From NCBI RefSeq assembly GCF_003319095.1, contig NZ_QOHI01000001.1, positions 186,001 to 250,000 of the forward strand: 64,000 nt of DNA, written 5' to 3'. The notes below the pieces were generated by a model. It made no database searches. It was not told the origin of the DNA and was given only the letters and a program-made list of their open reading frames with translations. Shown here one piece after another: positions 24,230 through 33,153 of this stretch. Origin of the DNA: Blastococcus sp. TBT05-19. Its GTDB lineage: Bacteria > Actinomycetota > Actinomycetes > Mycobacteriales > Geodermatophilaceae. Position 1 is the first letter of the stretch. Each line of letters begins with the position of its first letter. The translations under genes were made by a program, and so were the position numbers.

Positions 24230-25584
24230 GGCCGCTGGTCGTCGTCGGCGACGCGTTGCTCGACGTCGACCTCGTGGGGTCGGCCTCGCGCCTGACCCCC
24301 GACGCCCCGGTGCCCGTGGTCGAGGACATCGAGCGCCGGGAGCGCCCGGGAGGTGCGGCGCTCGCCGCCGTCATCGCCGCCGCTGCCGGCTCGCGCGAGG
24401 TGGTGCTCGTGGCGCCGTTCGACTCCGACGACGACGCCGATCGGCTGCGGTCCCTGCTGGCCGGCCGCGTGCGGGTCATCGAGGTCCCGGCGGCCGGCGG
24501 CACCGCGGTCAAGCAGCGGGTGCGGGTGGGCGACCACTCCGTGGCCCGGCTGGACAGCGGCGCCCCGATGGCCCGGCTGGGCGCGCTGCCGGCCGAGGCG
24601 GTCACCGCGATCCGTGAGGCCGCGGCGGTGCTCGTGGCCGACTACGGCCGGGGCACGACGGCGGCGGCGGACGTCCGGGCGGCACTGGCGGAGGCCCGCG
24701 GGCCGGTGGTCTGGGACCCGCACCCGCGCGGGGCCGACCCGGTGCGCGGCGTCCGGCTGGTCACGCCGAACGCCGCCGAGGCCGCCCGCGTGGTGCCCGA
24801 CGTGCCGGGCGAGGGGCTGGCCGCGGTCGGGGCGCGGGCGGAGGCGCTCATCGCGCGGTGGGGCGTCGGCGGGGTCGCGGTGACCATGGGCGCCCGCGGC
24901 GCGCTCCTCTCCTACGGCTCCGGCGCGCCCATGGTCGTGCCCGCGGTGGCGGTGAGCGGGGGTGACCCGTGCGGCGCCGGCGACTCGTTCGCGGCGTCGG
25001 CGGCCCTCGCGCTCGCCGACGGTGCGGTCACCGGCGAGGCGGTCGCGGCCGCCGTCGCCTCCGCCTCGGCGTTCGTCGCGCGCGGGGGCGCCACCTCCTG
25101 GGACGCCGTCGACGACGCGCCGGACGCGGTCGCCGAGCCCGGCGCGGACGGCGTGATCGCGCGGGTGCGCGCCGCCGGCGGCACCGTCGTCGCCACCGGG
25201 GGTTGCTTCGACCTGCTGCACCCGGGCCACGTCGCGACGCTGCGCGCCGCCCGCGGGCTGGGCGACTGCCTGGTGGTCTGCATCAACTCCGACGACTCGG
25301 TCCGCCGGCTCAAGGGGCCCTCGCGGCCGCTGGTCAGCGCGCCGGACCGGGCGCGGGTGCTCGAGGCGCTGGAGTTCGTCGACGCCGTCGTCGTCTTCGA
25401 CGAGGACACCCCGTCGGCGGTGCTCGAGCGGCTGCGCCCCGACGTGTGGGCCAAGGGCGGCGACTACGCGGGTGCGGACCTGCCCGAGGCCGAGGTGCTG
25501 CGGAGCTGGGGCGGGCAGGCCGTCGTGCTGCCCTATCTCGACGGGCACTCGACGACCGCGCTGGTCGAGCGCTCCCGCGTCTAA
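24226..25584 (+). CDS. hldE: Bifunctional heptose 7-phosphate kinase/heptose 1-phosphate adenylyltransferase
   Basis: A 452-residue two-domain enzyme. The N-terminal PfkB/ribokinase domain has VVVGDALLDVDLVG, RLTPDAPVPVVE, GGAALAA, and the catalytic GDPCGAGDSF near residues 245-254. The C-terminal adenylyltransferase domain has GGCFDLLHPGH, with the HPGH nucleotide site at 332-335, then SDDSVRRLKGPSRP and WAKGGDY. Both halves match HldE (RfaE), which phosphorylates heptose 7-phosphate at C1 and later adds AMP to give ADP-heptose. GmhB, acting between the two steps, is fused to the first gene of the operon. Only HldD (epimerase) is missing from the window. Confidence 0.9.
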   Translation: MRPLVVVGDALLDVDLVGSASRLTPDAPVPVVEDIERRERPGGAALAAVIAAAAGSREVVLVAPFDSDDDADRLRSLLAGRVRVIEVPAAGGTAVKQRVRVGDHSVARLDSGAPMARLGALPAEAVTAIREAAAVLVADYGRGTTAAADVRAALAEARGPVVWDPHPRGADPVRGVRLVTPNAAEAARVVPDVPGEGLAAVGARAEALIARWGVGGVAVTMGARGALLSYGSGAPMVVPAVAVSGGDPCGAGDSFAASAALALADGAVTGEAVAAAVASASAFVARGGATSWDAVDDAPDAVAEPGADGVIARVRAAGGTVVATGGCFDLLHPGHVATLRAARGLGDCLVVCINSDDSVRRLKGPSRPLVSAPDRARVLEALEFVDAVVVFDEDTPSAVLERLRPDVWAKGGDYAGADLPEAEVLRSWGGQAVVLPYLDGHSTTALVERSRV

Positions 25585-25587
25585 CGT

Positions 25588-25611
25588 GGGCCGAAATGGC
25601 CATTTTGGCCC
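25588..25611. promoter_or_regulatory. 24-bp near-palindrome, copy 1
   Basis: Left half GGGCCGAAATGG, right half CCATTTTGGCCC; the halves are inverted copies with one mismatch. It starts 4 bp after the hldE stop and almost fills the gap to the GT9 start used here. It differs at only 2 of 24 positions from the copy upstream of the first pirin gene. It is far more AT-rich than its surroundings. Confidence 0.6.
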
Positions 25612-25621
25612 CCCGCGGGCG

Positions 25622-26533
25622 GTGGTGCTGCGGCCGCTCGGGCTCGGGGACCTGCTCACCGGCGTGCCCGCGATCCGCGCGGTGCGGGCCGCCGTGCCCG
25701 ACCACCGGCTGGTGCTCGCCACCACCGAGTCGCTGCGCCCGCTCGCCGAGCTGATCGACGCCGTCGACGAGGTGCTGCCCGCCCGCGAGCTGGAACCCCT
25801 GGACTGGACCGGTCCGCCACCCGAGCTCGCGGTCGACCTGCACGGCAAGGGGCCCGCCTCGCACGTCGTCGTGGCCGACCTGGCGCCCGGCCGGCTGCTC
25901 ACCTTCGACAGCCCCGGCTATCCCGGGCCGACCTGGTACCCCGACGAGCACGAGGTGCGGCGCTGGTGCCGGCTGGTCTCCGAAGGGCTGGGTGTCGCCG
26001 CCGACCCCGACGCGCTCGACCTCGCCGTCCCGGGCGTGCCCCCGCCGGTCCGTGACGTCGCCGTCGTCCACCCCGGGGCCGCCTTTCCCGGGCGTCGCTG
26101 GCCGCCGGACCGGTTCGCCGCCGTGGCCCGGCACCTCGCCGATGCCGGCCACGACGTGCGGATCACCGGCGGTCCGGCGGAGGTGGAGCTGGCGCGGTCG
26201 GTCGCCGCGGCCGCCGGGCTGGGCGAGGACGCGGTGCTCGCCGGCCGGACGACGTCGATGGAGCTCGCCGCCGTGGTCGCCGCGGCGCGTGTGGTGGTCT
26301 GCGGCGACACCGGCGTCGCGCACCTGGCCACGGCCTACCGGCGACCCTCGGTGGTGCTGTTCGGGCCGGTGTCGCCGGCGCTGTGGGGGCCGCCGCCGCG
26401 CCCCCAGCACGTGGTGCTGTGGCACGGCGACGGCACGGGCGATCCGTGGGGCACCGAGCTCGACCCCGCGCTGGCGAGGATTCCCGTCGCCGAGGTCGTG
26501 GCCGCCCTCGACCGGCTGCTTCAGCCGCGCTGA
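25622..26533 (+). CDS. GT9 glycosyltransferase (second heptosyltransferase-like gene)
   Basis: About 303 residues. RPLGLGDLLTGVPAIRAVRA is the GT9 N-terminal signature; AVVHPGAAFPGRRWP, RITGGPAEVELA and VVCGDTGVAHLATAYRRPSVVLFGP follow (the donor-binding site, split as GDTGVAHLATAY and PSVVLFGP). LAVDLHGKGP is typical of ADP-heptose transferases. The frame is open to a GTG 36 bp further upstream, but that extension would translate the conserved 24-bp palindrome, so I place the start after it; this is a judgement. It is last in the glycan operon and overlaps the convergent VWA gene by 13 bp. Confidence 0.83.
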   Translation: MVLRPLGLGDLLTGVPAIRAVRAAVPDHRLVLATTESLRPLAELIDAVDEVLPARELEPLDWTGPPPELAVDLHGKGPASHVVVADLAPGRLLTFDSPGYPGPTWYPDEHEVRRWCRLVSEGLGVAADPDALDLAVPGVPPPVRDVAVVHPGAAFPGRRWPPDRFAAVARHLADAGHDVRITGGPAEVELARSVAAAAGLGEDAVLAGRTTSMELAAVVAAARVVVCGDTGVAHLATAYRRPSVVLFGPVSPALWGPPPRPQHVVLWHGDGTGDPWGTELDPALARIPVAEVVAALDRLLQPR

Positions 26534-28167
26534 CGGAGGGCGTCGAAGAGCACCGTCTGCAGGTCGGCGGGGTCGACGGCGGAGTAGGCCTCGCCACCGG
26601 TCGCCTCCGCGATCTGCTCCAGCGCGGCCAGGTCCGCGTCCGGGCCGAGGGCGACCCCGATGACCTTGATCGGCCGCTCGGGGTCGGAGATCTCGGTCAG
26701 CCGGCTCAGGAGGTCGCTCAGCGAGAGGCCGTCGCCGTCGTCCTCGTTCGTGCCGTCGGTGAGCACCAGGACGCTGTTGACGGCGGTCGGGTCGTAGTCC
26801 TCCCGCGCGGCCTGCACGGCAGCCAGCGTCGTGTCGTACAGCCCTGTGCCGCCGCGGCTCAGCCGCTCCGGGACGGTGTCGAGCTGCGCGTCGAGGATGT
26901 CGCGCTGCGACCGGCCCTCGACGTCGGCGTCCAGCTCGCGGGTGGGGACGAGCTCCGTCCAGTCCTGCCCGTCCTCCAGCCGGTAGGCGAACGCCCAGAG
27001 CCCCAGGGCGTACTCGCCGGGCACCAGGGAGAGCGTGGCCTTCGCGGCGTCACGGGCCAGCGTGGCACGGGTGCCGTCGCCGACCGGGGCCTCCATGGAC
27101 GTCGAGACGTCGAAGGCAGCCAGGATGCGCGACGGCGACGCCAGGCTGGACAGCCGCCCGAGCAGCGCCTGCACGGCCGCGGGGTCCAGCGCCAGGGCCG
27201 GGGGAGCCTCCTGCCGGATGCCTGCGTCGCCGGCGTTCCCGGGCGCGGAGCCGTCGGCGTCGCGGAATCCGGCCTCCAGGGCGGCGTCGCGGGCGGTGTC
27301 CGACGTCAGCCGGTCCACGATCGCCCCGACCGCGGTCGCCGCGTCGCCCGTCGGAGCGCCGATCCGCAGCACCGGGTAGTCCAGCGCCGGACTGCCCTCG
27401 GTGGGGTAGACGGCCACGAGCGAGGAGCCCTGGTCCTGCTGGGCCGCGGCGGAGTTGGTGCTGTAGACCTCCTGCTCGCTCACGGGGACGAGGGGGGCGT
27501 CCACGCCGCCGCTCCGGCCGGCGTCCAGTCCTTCGGCGGCCGAGGTCGCCGGCCCGCGCTGAGCGGCCAGGACGGCCTGCACGACGGCGTTGTCGGCGTC
27601 CTCGCCACCGCCCAGGGCCCCTCGGACGGCCGCCAGCGCCGCCAGACCCTCGGCGCTGGTCGCCAGGTCCGGGACGGCGAGCGGCTGCTCGCCGGCGAGG
27701 GCCTGGGCCCAGCCGGGGGCGCCGTCGCTCCAGCCGAGCGCGTCGACCGCGTCCTGGCTGGTGGCCAGCACCACGGGGGAGGAGGCGAAGGACCCCACCG
27801 GCTCGAGGGGGGCGCTCCCGGCACGCGCGGCCCACAGGGAGGAGTCGGGCACCCACACGTCGGGCAGCGCGTCGGCCTCGAGCGCGGCCAGGTCACCCAC
27901 CGTCTGCAGGGGCTGCTGCGCCGTCACCTCCGCGACCGCGCACAGCCCGTCGTCGAGCTCCACCGGCTCGGCCAGCAGGTCCTCGGCGAGCGATCCGAGC
28001 TCGGGGGCGACGGTGACCCCGACGGTCTGCCGGGTGTCGCAGGACCCGGAGCCCGACAGGAACCAGGTCACCCCGCCGGCGACCAGCAGGACCGCGACGA
28101 CGGCGGCGACGACGACGGGCAGGGAGGCCCTGCGACGCGCAGGGGTGGGATCGGCGTGGCGGCCCAT
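26521..28167 (-). CDS. Substrate-binding-like and VWA domain protein, membrane anchored
   Basis: A 548-residue protein: cytoplasmic basic N-terminus, one transmembrane helix (about 15-38), an extracytoplasmic periplasmic-binding-protein-like domain (about 45-310) and a von Willebrand factor A domain (about 345-545). The MIDAS is visible as DVSTSM (about 352-357), with a conserved Thr in RGGTGLYD and Asp in LVLTDGTNEDD. This architecture recurs in actinobacteria and is thought to act in metal-dependent protein interactions at the surface; the partner is unknown. It is not lipid-anchored, since no lipobox Cys is seen. Convergent overlap with the glycan operon's last gene. Confidence 0.82.
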   Translation of the reverse strand: MGRHADPTPARRRASLPVVVAAVVAVLLVAGGVTWFLSGSGSCDTRQTVGVTVAPELGSLAEDLLAEPVELDDGLCAVAEVTAQQPLQTVGDLAALEADALPDVWVPDSSLWAARAGSAPLEPVGSFASSPVVLATSQDAVDALGWSDGAPGWAQALAGEQPLAVPDLATSAEGLAALAAVRGALGGGEDADNAVVQAVLAAQRGPATSAAEGLDAGRSGGVDAPLVPVSEQEVYSTNSAAAQQDQGSSLVAVYPTEGSPALDYPVLRIGAPTGDAATAVGAIVDRLTSDTARDAALEAGFRDADGSAPGNAGDAGIRQEAPPALALDPAAVQALLGRLSSLASPSRILAAFDVSTSMEAPVGDGTRATLARDAAKATLSLVPGEYALGLWAFAYRLEDGQDWTELVPTRELDADVEGRSQRDILDAQLDTVPERLSRGGTGLYDTTLAAVQAAREDYDPTAVNSVLVLTDGTNEDDGDGLSLSDLLSRLTEISDPERPIKVIGVALGPDADLAALEQIAEATGGEAYSAVDPADLQTVLFDALRQRG

Positions 28168-28298
28168 GCTCGCTCTCTGGTTCGACTCGGGGGGTGGTGC
28201 GGCTCCCCCCGAGCCTGCGCCGACCAGATTAGTTGGACGGGCCCCGCTACCGGTGTGACACCGACCACTCGCCGACGTCGGAGCTGGTCACAGCCGGT

Positions 28299-29288
28299 TC
28301 AGACCGCGAGCGCCCGGCTGGCCGCGCGCTGGGCGGCGAACCACTCCACCGTGCGGCGGAGACCGTCCTCGGAGCGCACCTGCGGCCGCCAGCCGAGCAG
28401 CTCCTCGGCGCGCGTGGTGTCGGGGCGGCGGACCTTCGGGTCGTCGACGGGCAGGTCGATGTAGTCGATCGGGGACGACGAGCCGGTGAGCTCCACGATC
28501 CACTCGGCGAGCCGCAGCATCGACAGCTCGTCGGGGTTGCCGATGTTGATCGGTCCTGGCTGGTCGGAGAAGGCCATCGCCAGGATGCCCGCGACGGTGT
28601 CGTCGACGTAGCAGATGGAGCGGGTCTGGGACCCGTCGCCGGCGACGGTGAGCGGGCGGCCCTCGAGCGCCTGACCCACGAAGGCGGGGATCGCGCGGCC
28701 GTCGTCGGCGCGCATCCGCGGGCCGTAGGTGTTGAAGATCCGCACGATGCCGGTGTCGCTGCCCTTCGACGTCCGGTACGCGGTGGTCATGGCCTCGCTG
28801 AACCGCTTGGCCTCGTCGTACACGCCCCGGGGACCGACCGGGTTGACGTTGCCCCAGTACTCCTCGGTCTGCGGGTGCTGCAGCGGGTCGCCGTAGACCT
28901 CGGAGGTGGAGGCGAGCACGTAGCGGGCGCCCTTCTCGTGGGCGAGGCCCAGGGTGTGCAGGGTGCCCAGGCTGCCCACCTTGAGCGTCTCGATCGGCAT
29001 CTTCAGGTAGTCGATCGGGCTGGCCGGCGAGGCGAAGTGCAGGACGAGGTCGACCTCGCCCGGGACGTGCACGAAGTCGGTGACGTCGCAGCGGACCAGC
29101 CGGAAGCCGGGGTGCTCCATCAGGTGCCGGACGTTCTCGGGTGAGCCGGTGAGGAAGTTGTCGAGGCAGATCACCTCGACCCCGCGCTCCAGCAGCTGCT
29201 CGCAGAGGTGGGAGCCGAGGAAGCCGGCGCCACCGGTGACGACCGCGCGGCGGATGGTGCGTGCATCGCGTCCCGGACCGCCGACCAT
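28299..29288 (-). CDS. UDP-glucuronate decarboxylase-like SDR (UXS)
   Basis: A 329-residue extended short-chain dehydrogenase. [15 protein letters not shown] binds [13 protein letters not shown] follows strand 2, and [11 protein letters not shown] is the specific UXS signature. STSEVYGDP and Tyr157-x3-Lys161 (YDEAK) are the catalytic triad. [10 protein letters not shown] and DDGRAIPAF are also typical of UXS1. The expected reaction is UDP-glucuronate to UDP-xylose. GAAGGGAG precedes the ATG. An HldD role for this gene is less likely, because HldD lacks the SPASP motif. It stands between the VWA protein and a long intergenic region. Confidence 0.87.
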   Translation of the reverse strand: MVGGPGRDARTIRRAVVTGGAGFLGSHLCEQLLERGVEVICLDNFLTGSPENVRHLMEHPGFRLVRCDVTDFVHVPGEVDLVLHFASPASPIDYLKMPIETLKVGSLGTLHTLGLAHEKGARYVLASTSEVYGDPLQHPQTEEYWGNVNPVGPRGVYDEAKRFSEAMTTAYRTSKGSDTGIVRIFNTYGPRMRADDGRAIPAFVGQALEGRPLTVAGDGSQTRSICYVDDTVAGILAMAFSDQPGPINIGNPDELSMLRLAEWIVELTGSSSPIDYIDLPVDDPKVRRPDTTRAEELLGWRPQVRSEDGLRRTVEWFAAQRAASRALAV

Positions 29289-29408
29289 GTCGCTCCCTTC
29301 TGGGGTGCGCCCCGCCCGGGCGCCCACGGCGGCGCTCCTACCCGGCTCTCCTGGGCACACACTTCGGCGGTGAAGCGTCGGCACGGCGGCCGGCTCTGCG
29401 GGTGCTCC

Positions 29409-29428
29409 TCGCGCTCTGCCGGTCCTGC
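29409..29428 (+). repeat. 20-bp dispersed repeat, copy 2
   Basis: TCGCGCTCTGCCGGTCCTGC, identical to the copy downstream of the tRNA pair. GCGCTCTG within it pairs with CAGAGCGC about 45 nt further on. Same orientation on the plus strand and also intergenic. Confidence 0.6.
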
Positions 29429-29491
29429 CGGGCCACCAGGGCACGAGCAGCACCATCAGAGCGCAGGGGCTCTCGAGGCCTGGGCGGACGA

Positions 29492-29532
29492 CAGCGGGCC
29501 GCCGGCTCCCGGAGGAGACCGACGGCCCGCTG
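29492..29532 (-). terminator. Terminator of the branched-chain amino acid importer operon
   Basis: CAGCGGGCCG and CGGCCCGCTG form a perfect 10-bp stem around a 21-nt loop, 78 bp after the last stop codon of the operon. Confidence 0.5.
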
Positions 29533-29609
29533 CCGAAGGTGCTGGAACGGCTCCCTCGCAGGGTCCCGCCGCGAGCGTGCGAGCGGTGGGGGGCGAGGGA
29601 GTCCTTCAA

Positions 29610-30959
29610 TCAGCCCTCGTACGCCTCCTCCTCGGGGATCCCGTTCTCCGGCGGGGTGGTCGCCTCGCCGTCGAACTCGGAGATGTCCTCGCCCAGGTCG
29701 GTGATGCGCACCGGCTGGACCTCCTCGGAACCGTTGCCCGAGATCCGCTCGATCGTCATGCCGCTGGTGCCCATGTGGCTCTCCTCGGAGTACCGGAAGG
29801 GCGCGAACAGCGGGCCCTCCCAGTCGGCACCGACCTGCTCGATGGCCTCGACCAGACCATCACGGGTCGGGTTCTGGCCGGCGGCCTGCAGGGCCTGGAC
29901 GGTCGTGTAGGCCATCGCCATGCCGTAGACCCGGTAGTTGGTGAGCTCACCCTCCTGGCCGGACGCGTCCCAGATCTCCTGGAACTGCTGGATCCACGGG
30001 TTGTCGGTCATGTCCACCGTGGGCAGGTAGCCCGTGGTCAGCGCGCCGTCGAGCAGGCTGGCGTCGCTCACCGCGCCCTGGGAGAAGCGGCCGAGCAGCG
30101 AACCGACCAGGTTCGGGTCCGAACCCACGTTGGAGTAGAACCACTGCGGCTTGTAGCCGAGCTGCAGGGCGGTCAGCTGCGAGAGCGCCGTGTAGCTGGG
30201 CACGTTGAAGCCGACGACGAAGTCGGCACCGGCGGCCTGCAGCGCGGCGATCTGCGGGCCCACGTTGGTGTTGCCCGGGGTGTAGCGCTCGGCGGCCACG
30301 ATCTGGTCGTCGATGTACTCCCGGATGCCGGCCTCGCCGTCCTCGCCGAAGTCGTCGTCCTGGAGGAAGAGCCCGACCTTGGCGTCCGGGAACTCGTTGG
30401 CGATGTACTCGCCGATGATCTTCCCCTCGCTCTCGTAGTCGGTCTGCCAGCCGAAGGTGTACGGGTTGGTCTCCGGGTCCTCGCCCCACAGGAGGGAGCC
30501 GGACGAGACGAAGAGGTCCGGCACGCCCTCGGCGTTGAGGAAGTCGAGGACGGCGCTGTGGGTCGGCGTGCCGAGGCCGCCGACGATCGCGAAGACCTCG
30601 TCCTCGAGCACCAGCTGGTTGACCACCGTGCTGGTGTTCGTCGGGTTGTAGGCGTCGTCGCGGTAGATGTACTCGATCTGGCGGTCGTAGATGCCGCCGT
30701 TCTCGTTCACGTAGTCGAAGTACGCCTGGACGCCGGTCGGGATCTCGCTGTAGCCGGGAGCGGCCACGCCGGTGAGCGGGAAGTGCGCACCGAGCTTGAT
30801 CGAGTCCTCGGTGACGCCGATGTCGGAGGCCTCGTTCTCGCCACCGCCACCGCCACCACCGCCGCCGCCGCCGCTGTCACCGCCGCCACAGGCGGCGATG
30901 GTGGAGACGACGGTGGCTGCGGCCAGGACGGACACGAGGCGCCGGGAGGATCTGGACAA
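29610..30959 (-). CDS. Branched-chain amino acid/amide ABC transporter substrate-binding lipoprotein
   Basis: A 449-residue lipoprotein: basic n-region, hydrophobic core and lipobox STIAAC with acylated Cys24, followed by an uninterrupted Gly-rich tether. The body is a type I periplasmic-binding fold (LGAHFPLTGVAAP, VFAIVGGLGTPTHSAV, YMAYTTVQALQAAG-like helices), as in LivJ/amide-binding proteins. The TTG start has AGAGGAGA a few bases before it; the CTG just upstream is less likely. It is the last gene of a same-strand ABC importer operon. Substrate could be branched-chain amino acid, amide, urea or an aromatic acid. Confidence 0.88.
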   Translation of the reverse strand: MSRSSRRLVSVLAAATVVSTIAACGGGDSGGGGGGGGGGGENEASDIGVTEDSIKLGAHFPLTGVAAPGYSEIPTGVQAYFDYVNENGGIYDRQIEYIYRDDAYNPTNTSTVVNQLVLEDEVFAIVGGLGTPTHSAVLDFLNAEGVPDLFVSSGSLLWGEDPETNPYTFGWQTDYESEGKIIGEYIANEFPDAKVGLFLQDDDFGEDGEAGIREYIDDQIVAAERYTPGNTNVGPQIAALQAAGADFVVGFNVPSYTALSQLTALQLGYKPQWFYSNVGSDPNLVGSLLGRFSQGAVSDASLLDGALTTGYLPTVDMTDNPWIQQFQEIWDASGQEGELTNYRVYGMAMAYTTVQALQAAGQNPTRDGLVEAIEQVGADWEGPLFAPFRYSEESHMGTSGMTIERISGNGSEEVQPVRITDLGEDISEFDGEATTPPENGIPEEEAYEG

Positions 30960-31051
30960 CAGTTCTCCTCTGATGCTGCCCGGGCGCTGGTGCCCGGGGG
31001 TCTGGGTGGGGGTGGAGAGCGGGGGGAGCGGGCCGGAGGATCGGGTCGTCC

Positions 31052-32236
31052 TCACCCCCCGCTCGAGCCGGCCGCGGCGCGGGCTGCCGCGGCGCGCTTG
31101 GCCTTCTGGGTCATCCAGCGCAGCCGGACGGTGCCGACGAAGCCGCCCGGGGCGAAGATCATCGCCACGATGAGCACGACGCCGTAGACGAACGGGGCGA
31201 GCTGGGCGGCCTCGGTGTTGTTCAGGCCGAAGTCGATGCCGCGGTCGGTCACCCACGGCGGCAGGAACACCAGCAGCGCCGAGCCCAGCAGCGCGCCGAG
31301 CAGGCTGCCGAGGCCGCCGATCACGATCGCGGTGAGCAGCGACAGCGAGAGGACCAGCGTGAACCCGCTGGGCGCGGCGAGCCGGACGACGAGGGCGAGC
31401 ACGGAACCCGCGAGACCCGCGGCCGCGGCGCTGACGACGAAGGCCAGCACGCGCCAGGCGCCGAGGTTGATGCCGGCCAGCTCGGCGGCGACGTCCTGGT
31501 CGCGGATCGCCCGCCAGGTGCGCCCGATCCGGCTACGCACCAGGTTGGCGAGCAGGAAGTAGGTGATCAGCAGGCAGATCGCGCCGACGTAGGCCAGCCA
31601 CTTCGTGCTCGTCGCGTTGGCGCCGGAGACCAGGCCGATGAAGCTCTCGAAGGATTCCGGGGCGCGAGGCGCGCGCACCCGGAGGCCCTGCTCGCCGCCC
31701 AGGAAGTCGTGGAAGTAGATGGCCAGGCCCGGGAGACCGACGGCGAGCGCGAGCGTCGCACCGGCGAGGTAGGGCCCGTGCAGCCGGGCCGCGGCCACGC
31801 CCACCAGCGCGCCGACGACGGTGGCCATGACCACCGAGATCAGCAGGATCAGCGGCAGGGGCAGCGCCCCGTCGGGCTCCTGGAGCAGCAGCGCGGTGGT
31901 GTAGGCGCCGACCGCCATCAGGGCACCGTGGCCCAGGGAGATCTGGCCGTTCATGCCGGTGAGCACGGTCAGGCCACCGGCGGCGATGGCGTAGAAGCTC
32001 AGCGTCGCCAGCTGGGAGTTGGTGAAGGGGTCGGTGATCTCCAGGATCACCACGGCGGCGACGGCGCCCAGGAGCAGCAGCACCAGGTGCCGGAGCAGCG
32101 TGGACTGCGGCAGGAGGGTGCGGCCGGTCGTGGCGGCGGCGGACGGGGCGTTCGCCGCCGCGGTGGCGGCGACGGGTGCCTCGTCGGTGACCTGACCGGC
32201 GGTGGAGGGGGAGTTCTGCAGATCGCTCATCGTCAT
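31052..32236 (-). CDS. livM: Branched-chain amino acid ABC transporter permease LivM
   Basis: A 394-residue membrane protein with about ten helices. GLTVLTGMNGQISLGHGALMAVGAY is the LivM signature (split: GMNGQISLGHGA), RTWRAIRDQDVAAELAGIN is the EAA-like cytoplasmic loop that contacts the ATPases, and GGLGSLLGALLGSALL is the conserved late helix. An Ala/Thr-rich 40-residue extension precedes the first helix. The ATG overlaps the livH stop (ATGA); a second ATG two codons later is possible. The 92-bp gap to the SBP gene carries the latter's TTG start and RBS. Confidence 0.9.
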   Translation of the reverse strand: MTMSDLQNSPSTAGQVTDEAPVAATAAANAPSAAATTGRTLLPQSTLLRHLVLLLLGAVAAVVILEITDPFTNSQLATLSFYAIAAGGLTVLTGMNGQISLGHGALMAVGAYTTALLLQEPDGALPLPLILLISVVMATVVGALVGVAAARLHGPYLAGATLALAVGLPGLAIYFHDFLGGEQGLRVRAPRAPESFESFIGLVSGANATSTKWLAYVGAICLLITYFLLANLVRSRIGRTWRAIRDQDVAAELAGINLGAWRVLAFVVSAAAAGLAGSVLALVVRLAAPSGFTLVLSLSLLTAIVIGGLGSLLGALLGSALLVFLPPWVTDRGIDFGLNNTEAAQLAPFVYGVVLIVAMIFAPGGFVGTVRLRWMTQKAKRAAAARAAAGSSGG

Positions 32237-33117
32237 GCCCTCCGGGCCGTCGTGCTGCTGAACAGACCGCCGGGCCGCACGAGCAGCACGACCATGAGGA
32301 TGACCAGGGCGGAGATGGTGACCAGCGCGCTGCCCCGCGGGGCGTAGCCGCTGATGTAGCTCAGCGCCAGGCCGAGGATCAGCCCGCCGACGATGGCGCC
32401 GATCGGGGAGTCCAGGCCGCCGATGATCGCGGCGACGAAGCCGAACACGATCAGGCTGTCCATGTAGGCGGGGTAGACGAAGCCACCGCCGGCGATCAGC
32501 AGGCCGGAGAGCGAGCCGACGACCGCGGCCAGGCCCCAGCCGAGGGTCAGCATGCCGCCGACCTTCACGCCGAGCAGCCGGGAGACCTCCTGGCTGAAGG
32601 CCGAGGCGCGCATCGCCAGCCCGACGCGGGTGAACCGGAACAGCGCCACCAGCAGCAGCATCGTCACGACGACGGCGCCGAAGATGTAGAGGCTGTTCGG
32701 GGTGAACGCGACCCGGTTGCCGCCGATTTGGAAGCCCTCGAGCCCGAACGGCGCCGGGAAGGACTGGAACGACGACCCGAAGATGATCGCGATCAGGGCC
32801 TGGAGCGCCACGAAGAGACCGAGGGCGACGATGACGGCGTTGAGCTCGTTGCCGCCCTCGACCGGTCGGATGATGACCCGCTCGATGATGGCCCCGAGGA
32901 CGAAGCCCGAGGCGAGGGAGACGACGAGGGCGAGCCAGTAGGAGTAGCCGGCCTGGATGAGGGCCAGGGCGATGAACGTGGTCGCAGCGGCCATGGAGCC
33001 CTGCGCGAAGTTGACGATGCGGGTGGAGCGCCAGATGAGCACCAGGGCCAGCGCGAAAGCCGCGTAGATCAGGCCCTGGGTCAACCCGGTGAGGGTCACG
33101 TTCACGAACTGCTGCAC
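32233..33117 (-). CDS. livH: Branched-chain amino acid ABC transporter permease LivH
   Basis: A 294-residue membrane protein. GLTQGLIYAAFALALVLIWR and STRIVNFAQGSM are the N-terminal LivH signature, RPVEGGNELNAVIVALGL follows, and RASAFSQEVSRLLGVKV is the cytoplasmic ATPase-contact loop. GGLDSPIGAIVGGLILG closes the family pattern. GTG start with GAAGGCAC upstream. It is coupled to livM and 36 bp after livF. Confidence 0.9.
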   Translation of the reverse strand: MQQFVNVTLTGLTQGLIYAAFALALVLIWRSTRIVNFAQGSMAAATTFIALALIQAGYSYWLALVVSLASGFVLGAIIERVIIRPVEGGNELNAVIVALGLFVALQALIAIIFGSSFQSFPAPFGLEGFQIGGNRVAFTPNSLYIFGAVVVTMLLLVALFRFTRVGLAMRASAFSQEVSRLLGVKVGGMLTLGWGLAAVVGSLSGLLIAGGGFVYPAYMDSLIVFGFVAAIIGGLDSPIGAIVGGLILGLALSYISGYAPRGSALVTISALVILMVVLLVRPGGLFSSTTARRA

Positions 33118-33153
33118 GAAGTGTGCCTTCCTTGACCGGAGGGGAGGGCGGGG

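Larger units (their letters stand above)
29289..29609. other. Intergenic region of 321 bp with repeat and terminator
   Basis: No convincing gene lies here. It holds the UXS promoter region, the second copy of the 20-bp repeat with an inverted GCGCTCTG/CAGAGCGC pair about 50 bp apart, and the terminator of the branched-chain amino acid importer operon. The open frames across it lack start signals and family features. Confidence 0.6.

Noticed and set aside
28299-29288. HldD-like epimerase to complete the ADP-heptose pathway
   Set aside because: The SPASP motif and overall pattern match UDP-glucuronate decarboxylase, not HldD.
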